A program made the position numbers and the translations under genes. A stretch of DNA of 64,000 bases. It comes from Rhodoferax sp. OV413 (GTDB lineage Bacteria > Pseudomonadota > Gammaproteobacteria > Burkholderiales > Burkholderiaceae_C). The stretch covers positions 682,001-746,000 of the forward strand of contig NZ_FNJA01000002.1 in NCBI RefSeq assembly GCF_900104385.1, in the 5' to 3' direction. The stretch's first letter is position 1, and every line of letters begins with the position of its first letter. This document shows, in pieces, positions 1-10,681 of the stretch. A model generated the notes under the pieces. It had not been told where the DNA came from and searched no databases. It saw only the letters and a list, made by a program, of their open reading frames with translations.

Positions 1-159
1 CGAGAACGGCCCAGCCTGGGCGATGCTGGCGATGCTGACGCGCCAGTCGAAGCTGTCCATGCCCGCGCCCGCTGGCTGGCAGACGATCTCGCGCGTGGTG
101 CCGCCGCCGTTCTTCCACGGCGTGGCGGGCAGGGTGGCGGTGTCGAAGCTGTGGATCAC
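1..159 (-). CDS. hutD: HutD-family protein, N-terminal part (runs off the left edge)
   Basis: Only the first 53 codons lie in the window. The frame reads through WKNGGGTTREI and later DWRVSIA and GPFS, which are the hallmark motifs of the HutD/Ves cupin family. HutD proteins are small cupins found in hut operons; they are thought to adjust or cap histidine breakdown, but their chemistry is not settled. The start is a GTG whose last bases overlap the TGA stop of the upstream lyase-like gene (GTGA), so the two are probably translationally coupled. This makes it the next gene of the hut operon, which continues beyond position 1. The identification is firm; the rest of the gene cannot be seen. 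Confidence 0.85.
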   Translation of the reverse strand, partial: MIHSFDTATLPATPWKNGGGTTREIVCQPAGAGMDSFDWRVSIASIAQAGPFS

Positions 160-1661
160 GGCAGCAGTCCTGAAGGTGTGCGCAGCAGCTTGGCGGCCGT
201 GGCAATGTCAGGCGCCAAGAAGCGGTCGGCATCGTAAGACGGTACTTGTTGGCGCAGCAATTGCCAGGCTTTACCGGTGCCCTGGCCGAAGCGCTGTGTC
301 TTCAGGAACTCGAAGGCCTGCGCGGCCAGCAGGTATTCGATGGCCAGGATCTGCGTCAGGTTTTCGGTGGACTTGTGCAGGTCCAGCGCCGCGCTGGTGC
401 CTAGGCTTAAATGGTCTTCCTGGTTGCCGGAGGTGATGAAGTTGTCGACCACCACCGGCTGGGCCAGGCGGCGGTTTTCGCCAGCCAGCGAGGCCGCGGT
501 GTACTGGGTGATCATGAGTCCTGAATTCACCCCCGGCTCGGCCACCAGAAAAGCCGGCAGGCCGCTGACCAGCGGGTTCACCAGCCGGTCGATGCGGCGC
601 TCGGCCACACCGCCGAGTTCGGCCACGGCGATACGCAGCAGGTCGGCCGCCATGGCCACCGATTCGCCGTGCGGATTGGCCTGCGAGACCACGCGGTAGG
701 CATCCGGTGTGCCCAGCAGCAGCGGGTTGTCGGTGGCGGAATTCAGCTCGGTTTCGATCTGCCGTGCCGCGTGCGCGATCTGGTCGCGGCAGGCGCCGTG
801 GATCTGCGGCATTGAGCGGATGCTCAGGGCATCCTGCGTGCGGATGCCGCGGCTGCTGGCGATGACTTCGCTGCCTTCGAGCAGGCTGCGCAGGTTGCGG
901 CCTACTTGCTGCATGCCGGGGTGCGGCTTCAGCGCCAGTATCTCGGCATCAAAGGCGTCGGTCTGGCCGCGCAGCGCCTCAAAACTCATCGCGCCCACTA
1001 CATCGGCCCAGTCGGCCAGGCGCTCCACGTCGGCCAGCGCCAGTGCGGCCAGGCCGGTCATGCAGGGCGTGCCGTTGACCAGGCACAGGCCGTCCTTGGC
1101 GCCCAGCACCAGCGGTTGCAGGCCGATGGCGGCCAGCGCCTCGGCAGCCGGCTGGGTGCGGCCCTGGAACTGCACCTCGCCGACGCCCAGCAGCGCCACG
1201 CTGATGTGCGCCATGTGCGTGAGGTAGCCGACCGAGCCCTGTGACGGCACGCAGGGCGTGACACCATGGTTCAGCAGCGCCAGCAGGCCTTCAACCACCT
1301 GGGGCTGCAGGCCCGAATAGCCTTGCGAGAAATTGGCCAGCGCGGCGACCAGGATGGCGCGGGTCTGCGCTACCGTCAGCAGCGGGCCTACGCCGACCGC
1401 ATGGCTGAGCAAGGTGTTTTTCGACAGCTGGGCCAGTTGCTCGCCGTGCAGCAGCACATTGCTCAGGGCGCCGAGTCCGGTGCTGATGCCGTAGGCGCGT
1501 TCGCCGCTGGCAACGATGCGGTCCACAATGGCGCGGGCATTGGCGATGCGGCTCCAGGCTGCGTCCGACAGCGCCAGCGGCGCGCCATCGCGGCCCACGG
1601 CGACCAGCTCGCGCCAGCCCAGAGGGGCGTCGCCGAGGGTGATGGTGGTGGGGGTGTTCAT
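156..1661 (-). CDS. HAL/PAL-family aromatic amino-acid lyase homologue lacking the MIO triad
   Basis: This 501-residue protein has the length and most conserved blocks of histidine/phenylalanine ammonia-lyases: YGISTGLG near residue 57, the Gln-rich GNQEDH block and the C-terminal helical part. In functional family members an internal Ala-Ser-Gly cyclises to the electrophilic MIO cofactor within [11 protein letters not shown]. Here GSVG (142-145) is followed directly by YLTHMAHI, so exactly three residues are absent and no MIO can form. The hutH at 6612-8153 keeps the triad, so this is a second, divergent paralogue. It sits one base from hisP and overlaps hutD, inside the hut operon. It could be a regulatory or structural partner, a MIO-independent enzyme, or a substrate-binding pseudoenzyme. 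Family membership is certain; the function is unknown. Confidence 0.85.
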   Translation of the reverse strand: MNTPTTITLGDAPLGWRELVAVGRDGAPLALSDAAWSRIANARAIVDRIVASGERAYGISTGLGALSNVLLHGEQLAQLSKNTLLSHAVGVGPLLTVAQTRAILVAALANFSQGYSGLQPQVVEGLLALLNHGVTPCVPSQGSVGYLTHMAHISVALLGVGEVQFQGRTQPAAEALAAIGLQPLVLGAKDGLCLVNGTPCMTGLAALALADVERLADWADVVGAMSFEALRGQTDAFDAEILALKPHPGMQQVGRNLRSLLEGSEVIASSRGIRTQDALSIRSMPQIHGACRDQIAHAARQIETELNSATDNPLLLGTPDAYRVVSQANPHGESVAMAADLLRIAVAELGGVAERRIDRLVNPLVSGLPAFLVAEPGVNSGLMITQYTAASLAGENRRLAQPVVVDNFITSGNQEDHLSLGTSAALDLHKSTENLTQILAIEYLLAAQAFEFLKTQRFGQGTGKAWQLLRQQVPSYDADRFLAPDIATAAKLLRTPSGLLP

Positions 1662-2450
1662 TTAAGCTGCAGCCCTTTCCTGGTGGCCGGAATTGAACTG
1701 GCGGAAGCGCTCGGAACTGGCGGCGCCAAACACATCGGCCGGCGCGCCTTCCACATCCACCAGGCCCTGGTGCATGAAGACCACGCGGTTCGACACATTG
1801 CGGGCAAAGCCCATTTCGTGCGTCACCACCAACATAGTACGGCCCTCTTCGGCCAACGATCGCATCACCTTCAAGACCTCGCCGACCAGCTCGGGGTCGA
1901 GGGCCGAGGTGGGTTCATCGAATAGCATCACCTGCGGGCGCATGGCCAGCGCGCGGGCAATCGCCACGCGCTGTTGCTGGCCGCCAGACAGGTGGGCGGG
2001 GTAGTAGTCGCGCCGCTCGAACAGGCCTACGCGCTGGAGCAAGGCCTCGGCCTCTTCCACGCATTCGGCGCGCGCGCGCTTCTGCACCCGCATCGGGCCT
2101 TCGATCAGGTTTTGCAGTACCGTCATGTGCGACCAGAGGTTGAAGTTCTGGAACACCATGGCCAGCTGCGAGCGCATGCGCTCGACCTGCTTGCGGTGCA
2201 CCGGCTCCATGCGGCCGTCCTTGCGCTGGCGCATCTCCAGGGTCTCGCCGTCCAGGCAGACGCTGCCCTGGTCGGGCGTTTCCAGCAGGTTGATGCAGCG
2301 CAGAAAAGTGCTCTTGCCCGAGCCGCTGGCGCCCAGGATGGAGATCACATCGCCCTTCTGGGCGGTCATGGAGATACCCTTCAGCACATGGTGGCTGCCG
2401 AAGGATTTATGGATGCCGGTGACGGCCAGAGTCGCAGGTGTGGTGGTCAT
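1662..2450 (-). CDS. hisP: Polar amino-acid (histidine-type) ABC transporter ATPase
   Basis: This 262-residue ATPase energises the importer formed with the two permeases just upstream. It has a Walker A (GASGSGKST, near residue 40), a Q-loop, the signature LSGGQQQR, a Walker B ending [11 protein letters not shown] and the H-loop VVTHEMGF. The stretch after Walker A with an inserted charged segment is typical of HisP/ArtP-type ATPases. It lies 7 bp after the second permease and directly abuts the lyase-like gene. Its place between hutU and hutD makes histidine (or urocanate) the likely cargo, but the ligand is inferred from context only. Confidence 0.9.
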   Translation of the reverse strand: MTTTPATLAVTGIHKSFGSHHVLKGISMTAQKGDVISILGASGSGKSTFLRCINLLETPDQGSVCLDGETLEMRQRKDGRMEPVHRKQVERMRSQLAMVFQNFNLWSHMTVLQNLIEGPMRVQKRARAECVEEAEALLQRVGLFERRDYYPAHLSGGQQQRVAIARALAMRPQVMLFDEPTSALDPELVGEVLKVMRSLAEEGRTMLVVTHEMGFARNVSNRVVFMHQGLVDVEGAPADVFGAASSERFRQFNSGHQERAAA

Positions 2451-2457
2451 GGTCGGG

Positions 2458-3180
2458 TCAAACGGTTTGGGCTTGGGGTTTCACAGCGGTGGTGGGGCGC
2501 TTGCGCAAGTGCGGCGACAGCCGGTGCTCCAGCACGGCCACGGCGCGCACCAGCAGGAAGTTCAGCACCAGGTAGATGGCGGCGGCGCAGATGAAGACCT
2601 CCATGGTGCGGTAGGTACGCTGGATGATTTGCTGGGCCACGCCCGTCACGTCCCAGACCGTCACCAGGCTGGCCAGCGCGGTGGACTTGACCAGCAGCAC
2701 CAGCTCGGTGGAGTAGGCGGGCAGGCACTGGCGCAGCGCGATCGGCGCGATGACGCGGTGCAGCAGCGTCCAGCGCGACATGCCGGTGGCCAGGCCGGCT
2801 TCGATCTGGCCTTGCGGCACGGCGATCAGGCCGCCGCGCAGGATCTCGGCCGTGTAGCCGGCGGTGCACAGGGCCAGGGCCAGCACTGCGCAGGAATAGG
2901 GCGAGCGCAGCACGATCCAGGCAAAGCTTTCGCGCACCAGTTCAAACTGACCCAGGCCGTAGTAGATGAGGAACAGCTGGATCAGCAGCGGCGAGCCGCG
3001 GAATACCAGCACATAGCCGCGCGCGAACCAGCTGAACGCCGGGTAAGGGCTGACGCGCATGGCCACGATAACCAGCGACAGCAGGCCACCGCAGAGCATG
3101 GACAAAAAGAACAGGCCCAGGGTGGTGGGCACGGCGGCCAGCAGCTTGCCCAGGGTGTCGAGGAGGAAGTCGAAGTCCAT
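2458..3180 (-). CDS. hisM: Polar amino-acid ABC transporter permease (HisM-like)
   Basis: A 240-residue inner-membrane permease of the HisM/GlnP family, with about five hydrophobic segments. The cytoplasmic EAA-type loop, where the ATPase docks, includes [11 protein letters not shown] around residues 130-140. It forms the membrane channel with the HisQ-like partner. The start is 1 bp after the stop of that gene and the ATPase follows 7 bp later, so the genes are co-transcribed. The extended frame of about 140 residues on the same strand is a shadow. The ligand is not deducible from the permease itself. Confidence 0.88.
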   Translation of the reverse strand: MDFDFLLDTLGKLLAAVPTTLGLFFLSMLCGGLLSLVIVAMRVSPYPAFSWFARGYVLVFRGSPLLIQLFLIYYGLGQFELVRESFAWIVLRSPYSCAVLALALCTAGYTAEILRGGLIAVPQGQIEAGLATGMSRWTLLHRVIAPIALRQCLPAYSTELVLLVKSTALASLVTVWDVTGVAQQIIQRTYRTMEVFICAAAIYLVLNFLLVRAVAVLEHRLSPHLRKRPTTAVKPQAQTV

Positions 3181-3181
3181 A

Positions 3182-3907
3182 TCAGTTACCTGCAGCGAAG
3201 TTGCGGCGTTGGGACTTGCCCATGTGTTTTTCGGCGCGGCCGAACACCTGGTTCGACATGCCGGTCAGCACCAGGTACAGAATGCCGCCGACGATATAGA
3301 AGGTGAAGTACTGACGGGTCGAGCCGGCGGCGATCTGGGTGGTGCGCATCAGCTCGGCCAGGCCGGTGACGGATATCAGGGCCGAGTCCTTCAGGCTCAT
3401 CTGCCAGACGTTGCCCAGGCCGGGCAACGACAGGCGAAAAATCTGCGGCATCAGGATGCGCCGGGCCAGCATCAGCGTGGGCATGCCGATGGCGCGCGCG
3501 GCCTCCAGCTCGCCCTGCGACACGGCCAGGTAGGCGCCGCGGTAGACCTCGGCCTGGTACGAGCCCGAGATCATGCCGACGGCCAGCGCGCCGACCAGAA
3601 ACGGCGGTGTGGCGATGAAGCCCTCGGCGCCGAACCACTGGCCGATGGCTGTGATCAGCGTCGAGCCGCCGAAGTAGAACAGGTAGATCACCAGCAGCTC
3701 GGGGATGCCGCGGAACACGGTGGAATACAGCTCGCCCACGCTGCGCAGGCTGCGCCGCGGCGACAGCTTGGCCGCCGCCACCAGCGCGCCGAACACCGAG
3801 CCGACCAGCAGCCCGCACAGGGTCAGCGCCACAGTCAACAGCGTGGCCAGCAGCAGGGCGGCGCCCCAGCCTTGCTCGCTAAAGCCCAACATTTCGAATA
3901 GTTCCAT
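3182..3907 (-). CDS. hisQ: Polar amino-acid ABC transporter permease (HisQ-like)
   Basis: A 241-residue membrane permease paired with the gene directly downstream. Hydrophobic segments begin at the N-terminus (GAALLLATLLTVALTL), and the EAA loop ELEAARAIGMP lies near residues 130-145, as in HisQ/ArtQ proteins. The upstream binding-protein gene ends 43 bp before this start. The gene order binding protein, HisQ, HisM, HisP is the normal one for polar amino-acid importers. Placement in the hut operon supports histidine as the substrate. Confidence 0.88.
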   Translation of the reverse strand: MELFEMLGFSEQGWGAALLLATLLTVALTLCGLLVGSVFGALVAAAKLSPRRSLRSVGELYSTVFRGIPELLVIYLFYFGGSTLITAIGQWFGAEGFIATPPFLVGALAVGMISGSYQAEVYRGAYLAVSQGELEAARAIGMPTLMLARRILMPQIFRLSLPGLGNVWQMSLKDSALISVTGLAELMRTTQIAAGSTRQYFTFYIVGGILYLVLTGMSNQVFGRAEKHMGKSQRRNFAAGN

Positions 3908-3950
3908 GGCGGTCTCTCCGGTGTCCAGGTGGCTGTGGCTTGCTGACGAA

Positions 3951-4802
3951 TTAAGGCGTGGCGGGGGTCAGGTCGGTCTTGAACCACTTCAGCGACAGCT
4001 TCTTCATCGTGCCGTCGGCCAGCGCGGCCTTGATGGCCACGTCGAACAGGGCTTTCAGGTCGGCATCGGCCTTGCGGAAGCCCAGGGCTTCGCCTTCACC
4101 GAACACCAGGCCGCCGATCTTCGGACCGCTGTAGGCCAGGCCTTTGTTCTCGGGCTTGGCGAGGATGGAGTTGATCAGGGTCACGTCGTCGAACGCGGCG
4201 TCGATGCGGCCGGCCTTCAGGTCGAGCATGGTGTCGGCCGAGGCGCTGTATTCGCGCACCGTGGCGATGTCCTTGAAGTGCTCGTCGATGAACTTTGTGT
4301 AGACCGTGCCGGAGGCGATGCCGATGGTCTTGCCCTTGAGCGCGGCGCGCAGCGGCTCGACGGCGGCACGCACGGTCTTGGCGTCGGTGCCCAGCTTCAG
4401 GGTGTCGCCCTTGCCTTCGGGCAGCAGCTTGCCGCTGGCAGCAACAAAGCTGGCCGAGGTGGAGGCGTAGGGGGCGGAGAAGGCGACTTCCTTCTTGCGT
4501 TCGTCGGTGATGACGATGGAGTCCATCATCACGTCGTACTTGCCGGCTTTCAGGCCGGCGATCATGCCGTCCCAGTTCTGCACCACCAGCTTGCAGGTGA
4601 TCTTCATGCGCGGGCACAGGTCTTCGATCATGTCGATCTCGAAGCCGCCGAGTTTGCCGCCGGGCAAGGTCAGGTTCCAGGGTTCGTACGCGCCTTCGGT
4701 GGCGATGGTGACGGTCTTCCAGTCCTTGGCCTGGACGGGGGCGGCGCTGGCCAGAAAGCCCAGGGCGAGCAGACTGGCGGAGAGGAGTTGCGAGGTCTTC
4801 AT
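3951..4802 (-). CDS. Periplasmic amino-acid-binding protein (HisJ/ArgT-like)
   Basis: A 283-residue solute-binding protein of family 3. It begins MKTSQLLSAS and has a standard Sec signal peptide ending around APVQA-KD, then two lobes. Visible motifs include YEPWNLT, the GFEIDMIEDLC stretch and TDAKTVRAA. A longer in-frame start exists 66 bases upstream but would put extra polar residues ahead of the signal peptide, so the MKTSQ start at 4802 is chosen. It captures a polar amino acid for the following HisQMP-type transporter. Histidine is the likely ligand because of the flanking hutU and hutD; arginine, lysine or ornithine cannot be excluded from sequence alone. Confidence 0.88.
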   Translation of the reverse strand: MKTSQLLSASLLALGFLASAAPVQAKDWKTVTIATEGAYEPWNLTLPGGKLGGFEIDMIEDLCPRMKITCKLVVQNWDGMIAGLKAGKYDVMMDSIVITDERKKEVAFSAPYASTSASFVAASGKLLPEGKGDTLKLGTDAKTVRAAVEPLRAALKGKTIGIASGTVYTKFIDEHFKDIATVREYSASADTMLDLKAGRIDAAFDDVTLINSILAKPENKGLAYSGPKIGGLVFGEGEALGFRKADADLKALFDVAIKAALADGTMKKLSLKWFKTDLTPATP

Positions 4803-4862
4803 GGTTTCACTTTCAGAGGGTTGAGGGACAGGCGAGAATTTGGATAAAAACTGCCACTGGCG

Positions 4863-4903
4863 CAACATCTATCAGCGCCAGCAGCTATGAATACAGTAGC
4901 AAT
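4863..4903 (-). repeat. Degenerate copy of the TAGCTGCT/GCGC dispersed repeat
   Basis: On the minus strand this reads ATTCATAGCTGCTGGCGCTG, preceded by TTGCTACT. It matches the copy next to rnpB (36892-36957) over the TTGCTACT, ATTnATAGCTGCT and GCGCTG blocks. It occupies most of the short gap between hutU and the binding-protein gene. Confidence 0.5.
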
Positions 4904-4906
4904 GCC

Positions 4907-6601
<1,695 letters not shown>

Positions 6602-6611
6602 GGTGGTCTCC

Positions 6612-8153
6612 TTAGGCAGAAATGTGGCTGGGCAAAATGTTGAGCAGGGCGGCGGGCCAGTCGCTGCGGTGGGCCCACTGGCGCATGGCTTCGATGTCGT
6701 TGGCCAGGAAGCGGTCCTGGTCGAGGAAGGCAACGCGCTGGCGGATGTCGGCAAACGCGGCTTCGACCAGCGGGGAACTCTTCAGGCCGCGTTTCAGTTC
6801 CATGCCCTGGGCGGCGCCCATGGCCTCGATGCCGATGACGATGGCGGTGTTGTTCACCATCTCGGCCAGGCGGCGCGCGGCGAAGGTGGCCATGGACACA
6901 TGGTCTTCCTGGTTGGCCGATGTGGGTAGGCTGTCCACGCTGGCCGGGTGGGCCAGGGATTTGTTCTCGGACGCCACGGCGGCAGCCGTCACCTGGGCCA
7001 TCATGAAGCCCGAATTCAGCCCGCCATCGCGCACCAGGAAGGGCGGCAGGCCCGACAAGCCGGTGTCCAGCAGCAGGGCCAGGCGGCGCTCGGCAATCGC
7101 GCCGATCTCGGCCACCGCCAGGGCGATGATGTCGGCGGCAAAGGCCACGGGCTCGGCGTGGAAGTTGCCGCCAGAGATCACGTCGCCGTTGTCGAAGACG
7201 AGAGGGTTGTCCGATGCGGCATTGGCCTCGGTCTGCAGCACCTTGGCCGCATGGGTGAGGTTGTCCAGGCAGGCGCCCATGACCTGCGGGATGCAGCGTA
7301 TCGAATACGGGTCTTGGACCCGGCCGCAGTCGGGGTGCGAGGGCACGATCTCGCTGCCGTCCAGCAGAGTCCGTACGGCGGCTGCCACGGCGATCTGGCC
7401 GGGCTGGCCGCGGGCGGCGTGGATGCGCGCGTCAAACGGCTTGATCGAGCCCTGCACCGCTTCCAGCGACAAGGCGCCCGACACCAGGGCGGCGGCAAAC
7501 ACGTTCTCGGTGCCGAACAGGCCGTGCAGCGCCAGCGCGGTGGACACCTGGGTGCCGTTCAGCAAGGCCAGGCCTTCCTTGGGGCCGAGCACAAAGGGGT
7601 CCAGGCCGATGCGGGCCATGGCCTCACGGCCGGAAATGACTTCGCCCTCGGGCGTGCTGGCCTGGCCTTCGCCGATCAGCACGCAGGCCATATGGGCCAG
7701 CGGCGCCAAGTCACCCGAGGCGCCGACCGAGCCCTTGGCCGGAATGCGCGGCAGCAGGCCGGCATTCGCCAGGGCCAGCAGTGCATCGACCAGCTCGGGC
7801 CGCACACCCGAGTGGCCGCGTGCCAGGCTGACCGCTTTGGTCGCTAGCACCAGGCGCACCACCGGTGCGGCCAGCGGTTCGCCGGTGCCCACGCTGTGCG
7901 ACAGCACCAGGTTGCGCTGCAGGTCGGCCAGGTGGTCGGGTGCGATCTTGGTGCTGGCCAGTTTGCCGAAGCCGGTGTTGATGCCGTAGACCACTTCGTC
8001 ATTGGCGACGATGCGTTGCACCGTGGCTTGCGAGGCCAGCAGGCCGGCGCGGGTCTCGGGCGCCAGCGCCAGCTGGACGCCGCCGGTGTGGATGGCGCGC
8101 AGCAGGGGCAGGTCGACCTGGCCGGGCCGCAGGGTGTGGATGGTGGTTGTCAT
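6612..8153 (-). CDS. hutH: Histidine ammonia-lyase
   Basis: A 513-residue cytosolic enzyme that removes ammonia from L-histidine to form trans-urocanate, the first step of the hut pathway. The MIO-forming Ala-Ser-Gly triad is intact at residues 145-147 in [14 protein letters not shown]. The active-site tyrosine region YGINTGFG is near residue 56, with GNFHAEPVA and SANQEDHVS further on. The length is usual. It is the first gene after the HutC box at 8163-8172, with AGGAG 8 bases upstream of the ATG. hutU follows after 10 bp. Its intact MIO contrasts with the paralogue at 156-1661. Confidence 0.98.
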   Translation of the reverse strand: MTTTIHTLRPGQVDLPLLRAIHTGGVQLALAPETRAGLLASQATVQRIVANDEVVYGINTGFGKLASTKIAPDHLADLQRNLVLSHSVGTGEPLAAPVVRLVLATKAVSLARGHSGVRPELVDALLALANAGLLPRIPAKGSVGASGDLAPLAHMACVLIGEGQASTPEGEVISGREAMARIGLDPFVLGPKEGLALLNGTQVSTALALHGLFGTENVFAAALVSGALSLEAVQGSIKPFDARIHAARGQPGQIAVAAAVRTLLDGSEIVPSHPDCGRVQDPYSIRCIPQVMGACLDNLTHAAKVLQTEANAASDNPLVFDNGDVISGGNFHAEPVAFAADIIALAVAEIGAIAERRLALLLDTGLSGLPPFLVRDGGLNSGFMMAQVTAAAVASENKSLAHPASVDSLPTSANQEDHVSMATFAARRLAEMVNNTAIVIGIEAMGAAQGMELKRGLKSSPLVEAAFADIRQRVAFLDQDRFLANDIEAMRQWAHRSDWPAALLNILPSHISA

Positions 8154-8162
8154 AGCTTCTCC

Positions 8163-8172
8163 TGTATATACA
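8163..8172 (-). promoter_or_regulatory. HutC operator in front of hutH
   Basis: The perfect palindrome TGTATATACA fits the TGTA-N2-TACA motif reported for HutC in pseudomonads. It ends only 9 bases before the hutH start codon and directly abuts the ribosome-binding AGGAG, so bound HutC would block initiation or elongation right at the leader. hutC itself is the gene immediately upstream. Urocanate binding to HutC would release it. Confidence 0.8.
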
Positions 8173-8214
8173 AGTAGTTTTAGTTTTGAAACAGCGCTGT
8201 CGAATGGCTCTAGT

Positions 8215-9012
8215 TCAGGACGTGACGGCGTTGCCGTCGGTTCGGAATCGGCTGCCCAGCCGGTAGCGCGTGCCGGGGTGCAGGCAGCGCACCAGGGTGA
8301 TCGGGGTTTCGCGGGTCCAGGTGCGGCGGGTCAGCAGCAGGCAGGGCAGGTGGGCGTCCATCTGCAGCAGGCCGGCCTGGGCGGCGGTGGGCAGCACCGC
8401 GTCGACCACATGCTCCATCTGGTCGAACAGCACGGTGCGGACCAAGAAGTCGGACGGCTGCTCGTGGTGAAAGTCTTGTTGGATGAAGTCGGGCACCACT
8501 CGGGGGTTCACGTAGCGGTCTTCCAGCTGCATGGGCACACCGTCTTCCAGGTGCACGCAGACGGTGTGGAACACCGACTCGCCGGTGCCCAGGCCCAGGG
8601 CCGAGGCGATTTCCAGGCTGGCCGAGACGCGCTCTACCGTGACCACATTGCACTGGTAGTCGTGGCCGCGCCGGCGTATGTCTTCGGCCAGGCTGACGAT
8701 CTGCAGCAGATTGGCTTGGGGCTTCTCGTCGGCCACAAAGCTGCCGACGCCGGCGATGCGCTTGATGCGGCCTTGCTCGACCAGCTCGCGCAGCGCGCGG
8801 TTCACCGTCATGCGCGACATGCCGAACTGCACCACCAGGTCGTTCTCGGACGGCAGGCGGTCGCCGGCGTTCCAGGTACCGTCCTGGATCTTGCTGGCGA
8901 TGAAGTCCTTGATCTGCTGGTACAGGGCGACGTTTTGCGGCAGCTGCGCAGCGTCGACGCCGCTGGCTTTGTTGCGGGAGGCGGGGCGCACGAGGGAGAG
9001 TTTGGAGGACAT
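8215..9012 (-). CDS. hutC: HutC, GntR-family urocanate-responsive repressor
   Basis: A 265-residue regulator of the GntR/HutC subfamily. The winged helix-turn-helix is at about residues 30-95 ([18 protein letters not shown], then [13 protein letters not shown]). A UTRA ligand domain follows, including [14 protein letters not shown] and ending [10 protein letters not shown]. HutC proteins repress hut genes and are released by urocanate. The start at 9012 ([10 protein letters not shown]) is taken because the upstream frame overlaps the ABC ATPase. It lies 26 bp after that ATPase and 61 bp before hutH. Exact HutC boxes precede both hutH and the transporter operon that ends with hutC, so autoregulation is likely. 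Confidence 0.95.
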   Translation of the reverse strand: MSSKLSLVRPASRNKASGVDAAQLPQNVALYQQIKDFIASKIQDGTWNAGDRLPSENDLVVQFGMSRMTVNRALRELVEQGRIKRIAGVGSFVADEKPQANLLQIVSLAEDIRRRGHDYQCNVVTVERVSASLEIASALGLGTGESVFHTVCVHLEDGVPMQLEDRYVNPRVVPDFIQQDFHHEQPSDFLVRTVLFDQMEHVVDAVLPTAAQAGLLQMDAHLPCLLLTRRTWTRETPITLVRCLHPGTRYRLGSRFRTDGNAVTS

Positions 9013-9038
9013 GGCTTTATGAGGTCTTGCTGAGGGCA

Positions 9039-9815
9039 CTAGTGTGCCGCGGCCATGGACTCGGATCGGATTTCTTCGGTCAAGCGGGCCTTGAGCTGCA
9101 TGAACTCGGGCGAGGTCTTGACCGTGTAGTGCCGCGGGTGCGGCAAATTCACCGCGATGTCGGACTTGATGCGGCCTGGCCGGGCGCTGAACACCGCCAC
9201 CCGGTTGGCCATGAAGATGGCTTCGTCGATGTCGTGAGTGACGAACAGCACGGTCTTGCGCGCAGATTCCCAAATGCCCAGCAGCAGCTCTTGCATCAGC
9301 ACGCGGGTCTGGTTGTCGAGCGCGCCAAACGGTTCGTCGAGCAGCAGGATCTTGGGGTCGTTGGCCAGGGCGCGGGCAATCGCGGTGCGCTGCTGCATGC
9401 CGCCGGAGAGCTGCTTGGGAAAGTGGTTCTCGAAGCCGCGCAGGCCGACCTTGGCCATGAAGTAGTCGCAGCGCTCCTTTTGCGCGGCCTCGGCCATGCC
9501 GCGCTCGCGCAGGCCGAAGCGGATGTTCTGCGCCACCGTCAGCCAGGGGAACAGGGTGTAGCTCTGGAACACCATGCCGCGGTCGGCGCCCGGACCGTCC
9601 ACCGGCTGGCCGTCCAGCATCACCCGGCCGGTACTGGGCCGCTCCAGCCCGGCGACGATGCGCAGCAGCGTGGATTTGCCGCAGCCCGAGGGGCCGAGGA
9701 TGGTGACGAAGTCGTTGTCGTGGACGTTGAAATCCACCGGCAGCAGGGCTTGCGTGCGCTGGCCTTGGGCGGTTTCAAAAACGCGAGATACACCCTGGAT
9801 GGAGAGCGCGCTCAT
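9039..9815 (-). CDS. ABC transporter ATPase (nitrate/taurine/pyrimidine type) in the hut locus
   Basis: A 258-residue ATPase like SsuB/TauB/NrtD. It shows Walker A GPSGCGKST (near residue 41), the signature LSGGMQQR, Walker B ILLLDEPFGALD and the H-loop FVTHDIDEA. The ATG overlaps the permease stop (ATGA). It drives import with the permease and NMT1-type binding protein upstream. The cargo is not known. Because the operon begins with a HutC box and ends with hutC, histidine, urocanate or a related imidazole is the best guess. The longer same-frame extension upstream is a shadow of the permease. Confidence 0.9.
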   Translation of the reverse strand: MSALSIQGVSRVFETAQGQRTQALLPVDFNVHDNDFVTILGPSGCGKSTLLRIVAGLERPSTGRVMLDGQPVDGPGADRGMVFQSYTLFPWLTVAQNIRFGLRERGMAEAAQKERCDYFMAKVGLRGFENHFPKQLSGGMQQRTAIARALANDPKILLLDEPFGALDNQTRVLMQELLLGIWESARKTVLFVTHDIDEAIFMANRVAVFSARPGRIKSDIAVNLPHPRHYTVKTSPEFMQLKARLTEEIRSESMAAAH

Positions 9816-10651
9816 CAGATGCTGCTCCAGGCAAACAGGCGGCGGTTGATGGCCTTGAATGCAAAGTCGGAGACCAGGCCGATGATGCCGATGACGATGA
9901 TGCCGAAGATGATCTGCCCGGTGTTCAGCAGCGCCTGGCTGTCGGTAATCATGTGGCCTATGCCGCTGCTTGATCCGATCAGCTCGGCCACGATCACATA
10001 GGTCCAGGCCCAGCCCAGCACCAGGCGCAGCGATTCGGCGATGCCGGGCGCCGCACCCGGCACCAGCACGCGCCGCACCACGCCGCTGTCGCTGGCGCCC
10101 AGGGTGTAGGCGGCTTCGACCAGGTCGCGCCGGGCGCTGCCCACGGTAACGGCGACCATCAGCACCACCTGGAAGAACGAGCCGATGAAGATCACCAGGA
10201 TCTTCTGCATCTCGCCGATGCCGGCCCACAGGATCAGCAGCGGGATAAAGGCTGAGGCCGGCAGGTAGCGGCAGAACGACACAAAGGGCTCGAAGAAGGC
10301 TTCCACGCCCTTGTAGGCGCCCATGGCAATGCCCAGCGGCACGGCGATCACGCTGGCCAGTAGAAAGCCGCCGAACACGCGCCATACCGTCATGCCTATG
10401 TCGTGCAGGAAGTTGTATTCGGTGAATAGCAACCAGCCTTCGCGCGCCATGGTGGCCGGGCTGGCCAGGAAGGTGGGCGAGACAAAGCCGCCCAGGGTGA
10501 AGCCGGCCCAGACCAGCACGAACAGCACGAAGAAGCCCACGCCCAGTAGCCAGCGCGTGCGCGCGGCTACCGGCTCCAGCGGTGCGAAGCGGCGGCTGCG
10601 CAGGCGCCGCGGCGCTTGCGGGAGGTGGGCGGGAACCTGGATGGCGTCCAT
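9815..10651 (-). CDS. ABC transporter permease (SsuC/TauC-like) in the hut locus
   Basis: A 278-residue inner-membrane permease with about six hydrophobic segments (for example LLGVGFFVLFVLVWAGF near residue 33). The BPD_transp_1 docking loop is ARRDLVEAAYTLGAS, about residues 175-190. The N-terminus is Arg-rich and cytoplasmic. It is followed by the ATPase with a 3-base overlap and preceded by the binding-protein gene 30 bp away. Substrate specificity cannot be read from it. Confidence 0.9.
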   Translation of the reverse strand: MDAIQVPAHLPQAPRRLRSRRFAPLEPVAARTRWLLGVGFFVLFVLVWAGFTLGGFVSPTFLASPATMAREGWLLFTEYNFLHDIGMTVWRVFGGFLLASVIAVPLGIAMGAYKGVEAFFEPFVSFCRYLPASAFIPLLILWAGIGEMQKILVIFIGSFFQVVLMVAVTVGSARRDLVEAAYTLGASDSGVVRRVLVPGAAPGIAESLRLVLGWAWTYVIVAELIGSSSGIGHMITDSQALLNTGQIIFGIIVIGIIGLVSDFAFKAINRRLFAWSSI

Positions 10652-10681
10652 GGTGGTTGCGTAGCGGTGCTTTGGCGCGGC

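Noticed and set aside
1201-1260. Possible sequencing error removing the MIO triad of the second HutH
   Set aside because: The loss is exactly nine bases in frame, the flanking residues (GSVG, MAHI) are intact and the surrounding sequence reads cleanly, so a real deletion is more likely.
2125-3306. 393-codon plus-strand frame across hisP/hisM
   Set aside because: It is a shadow of transporter genes, with no recognisable motif.
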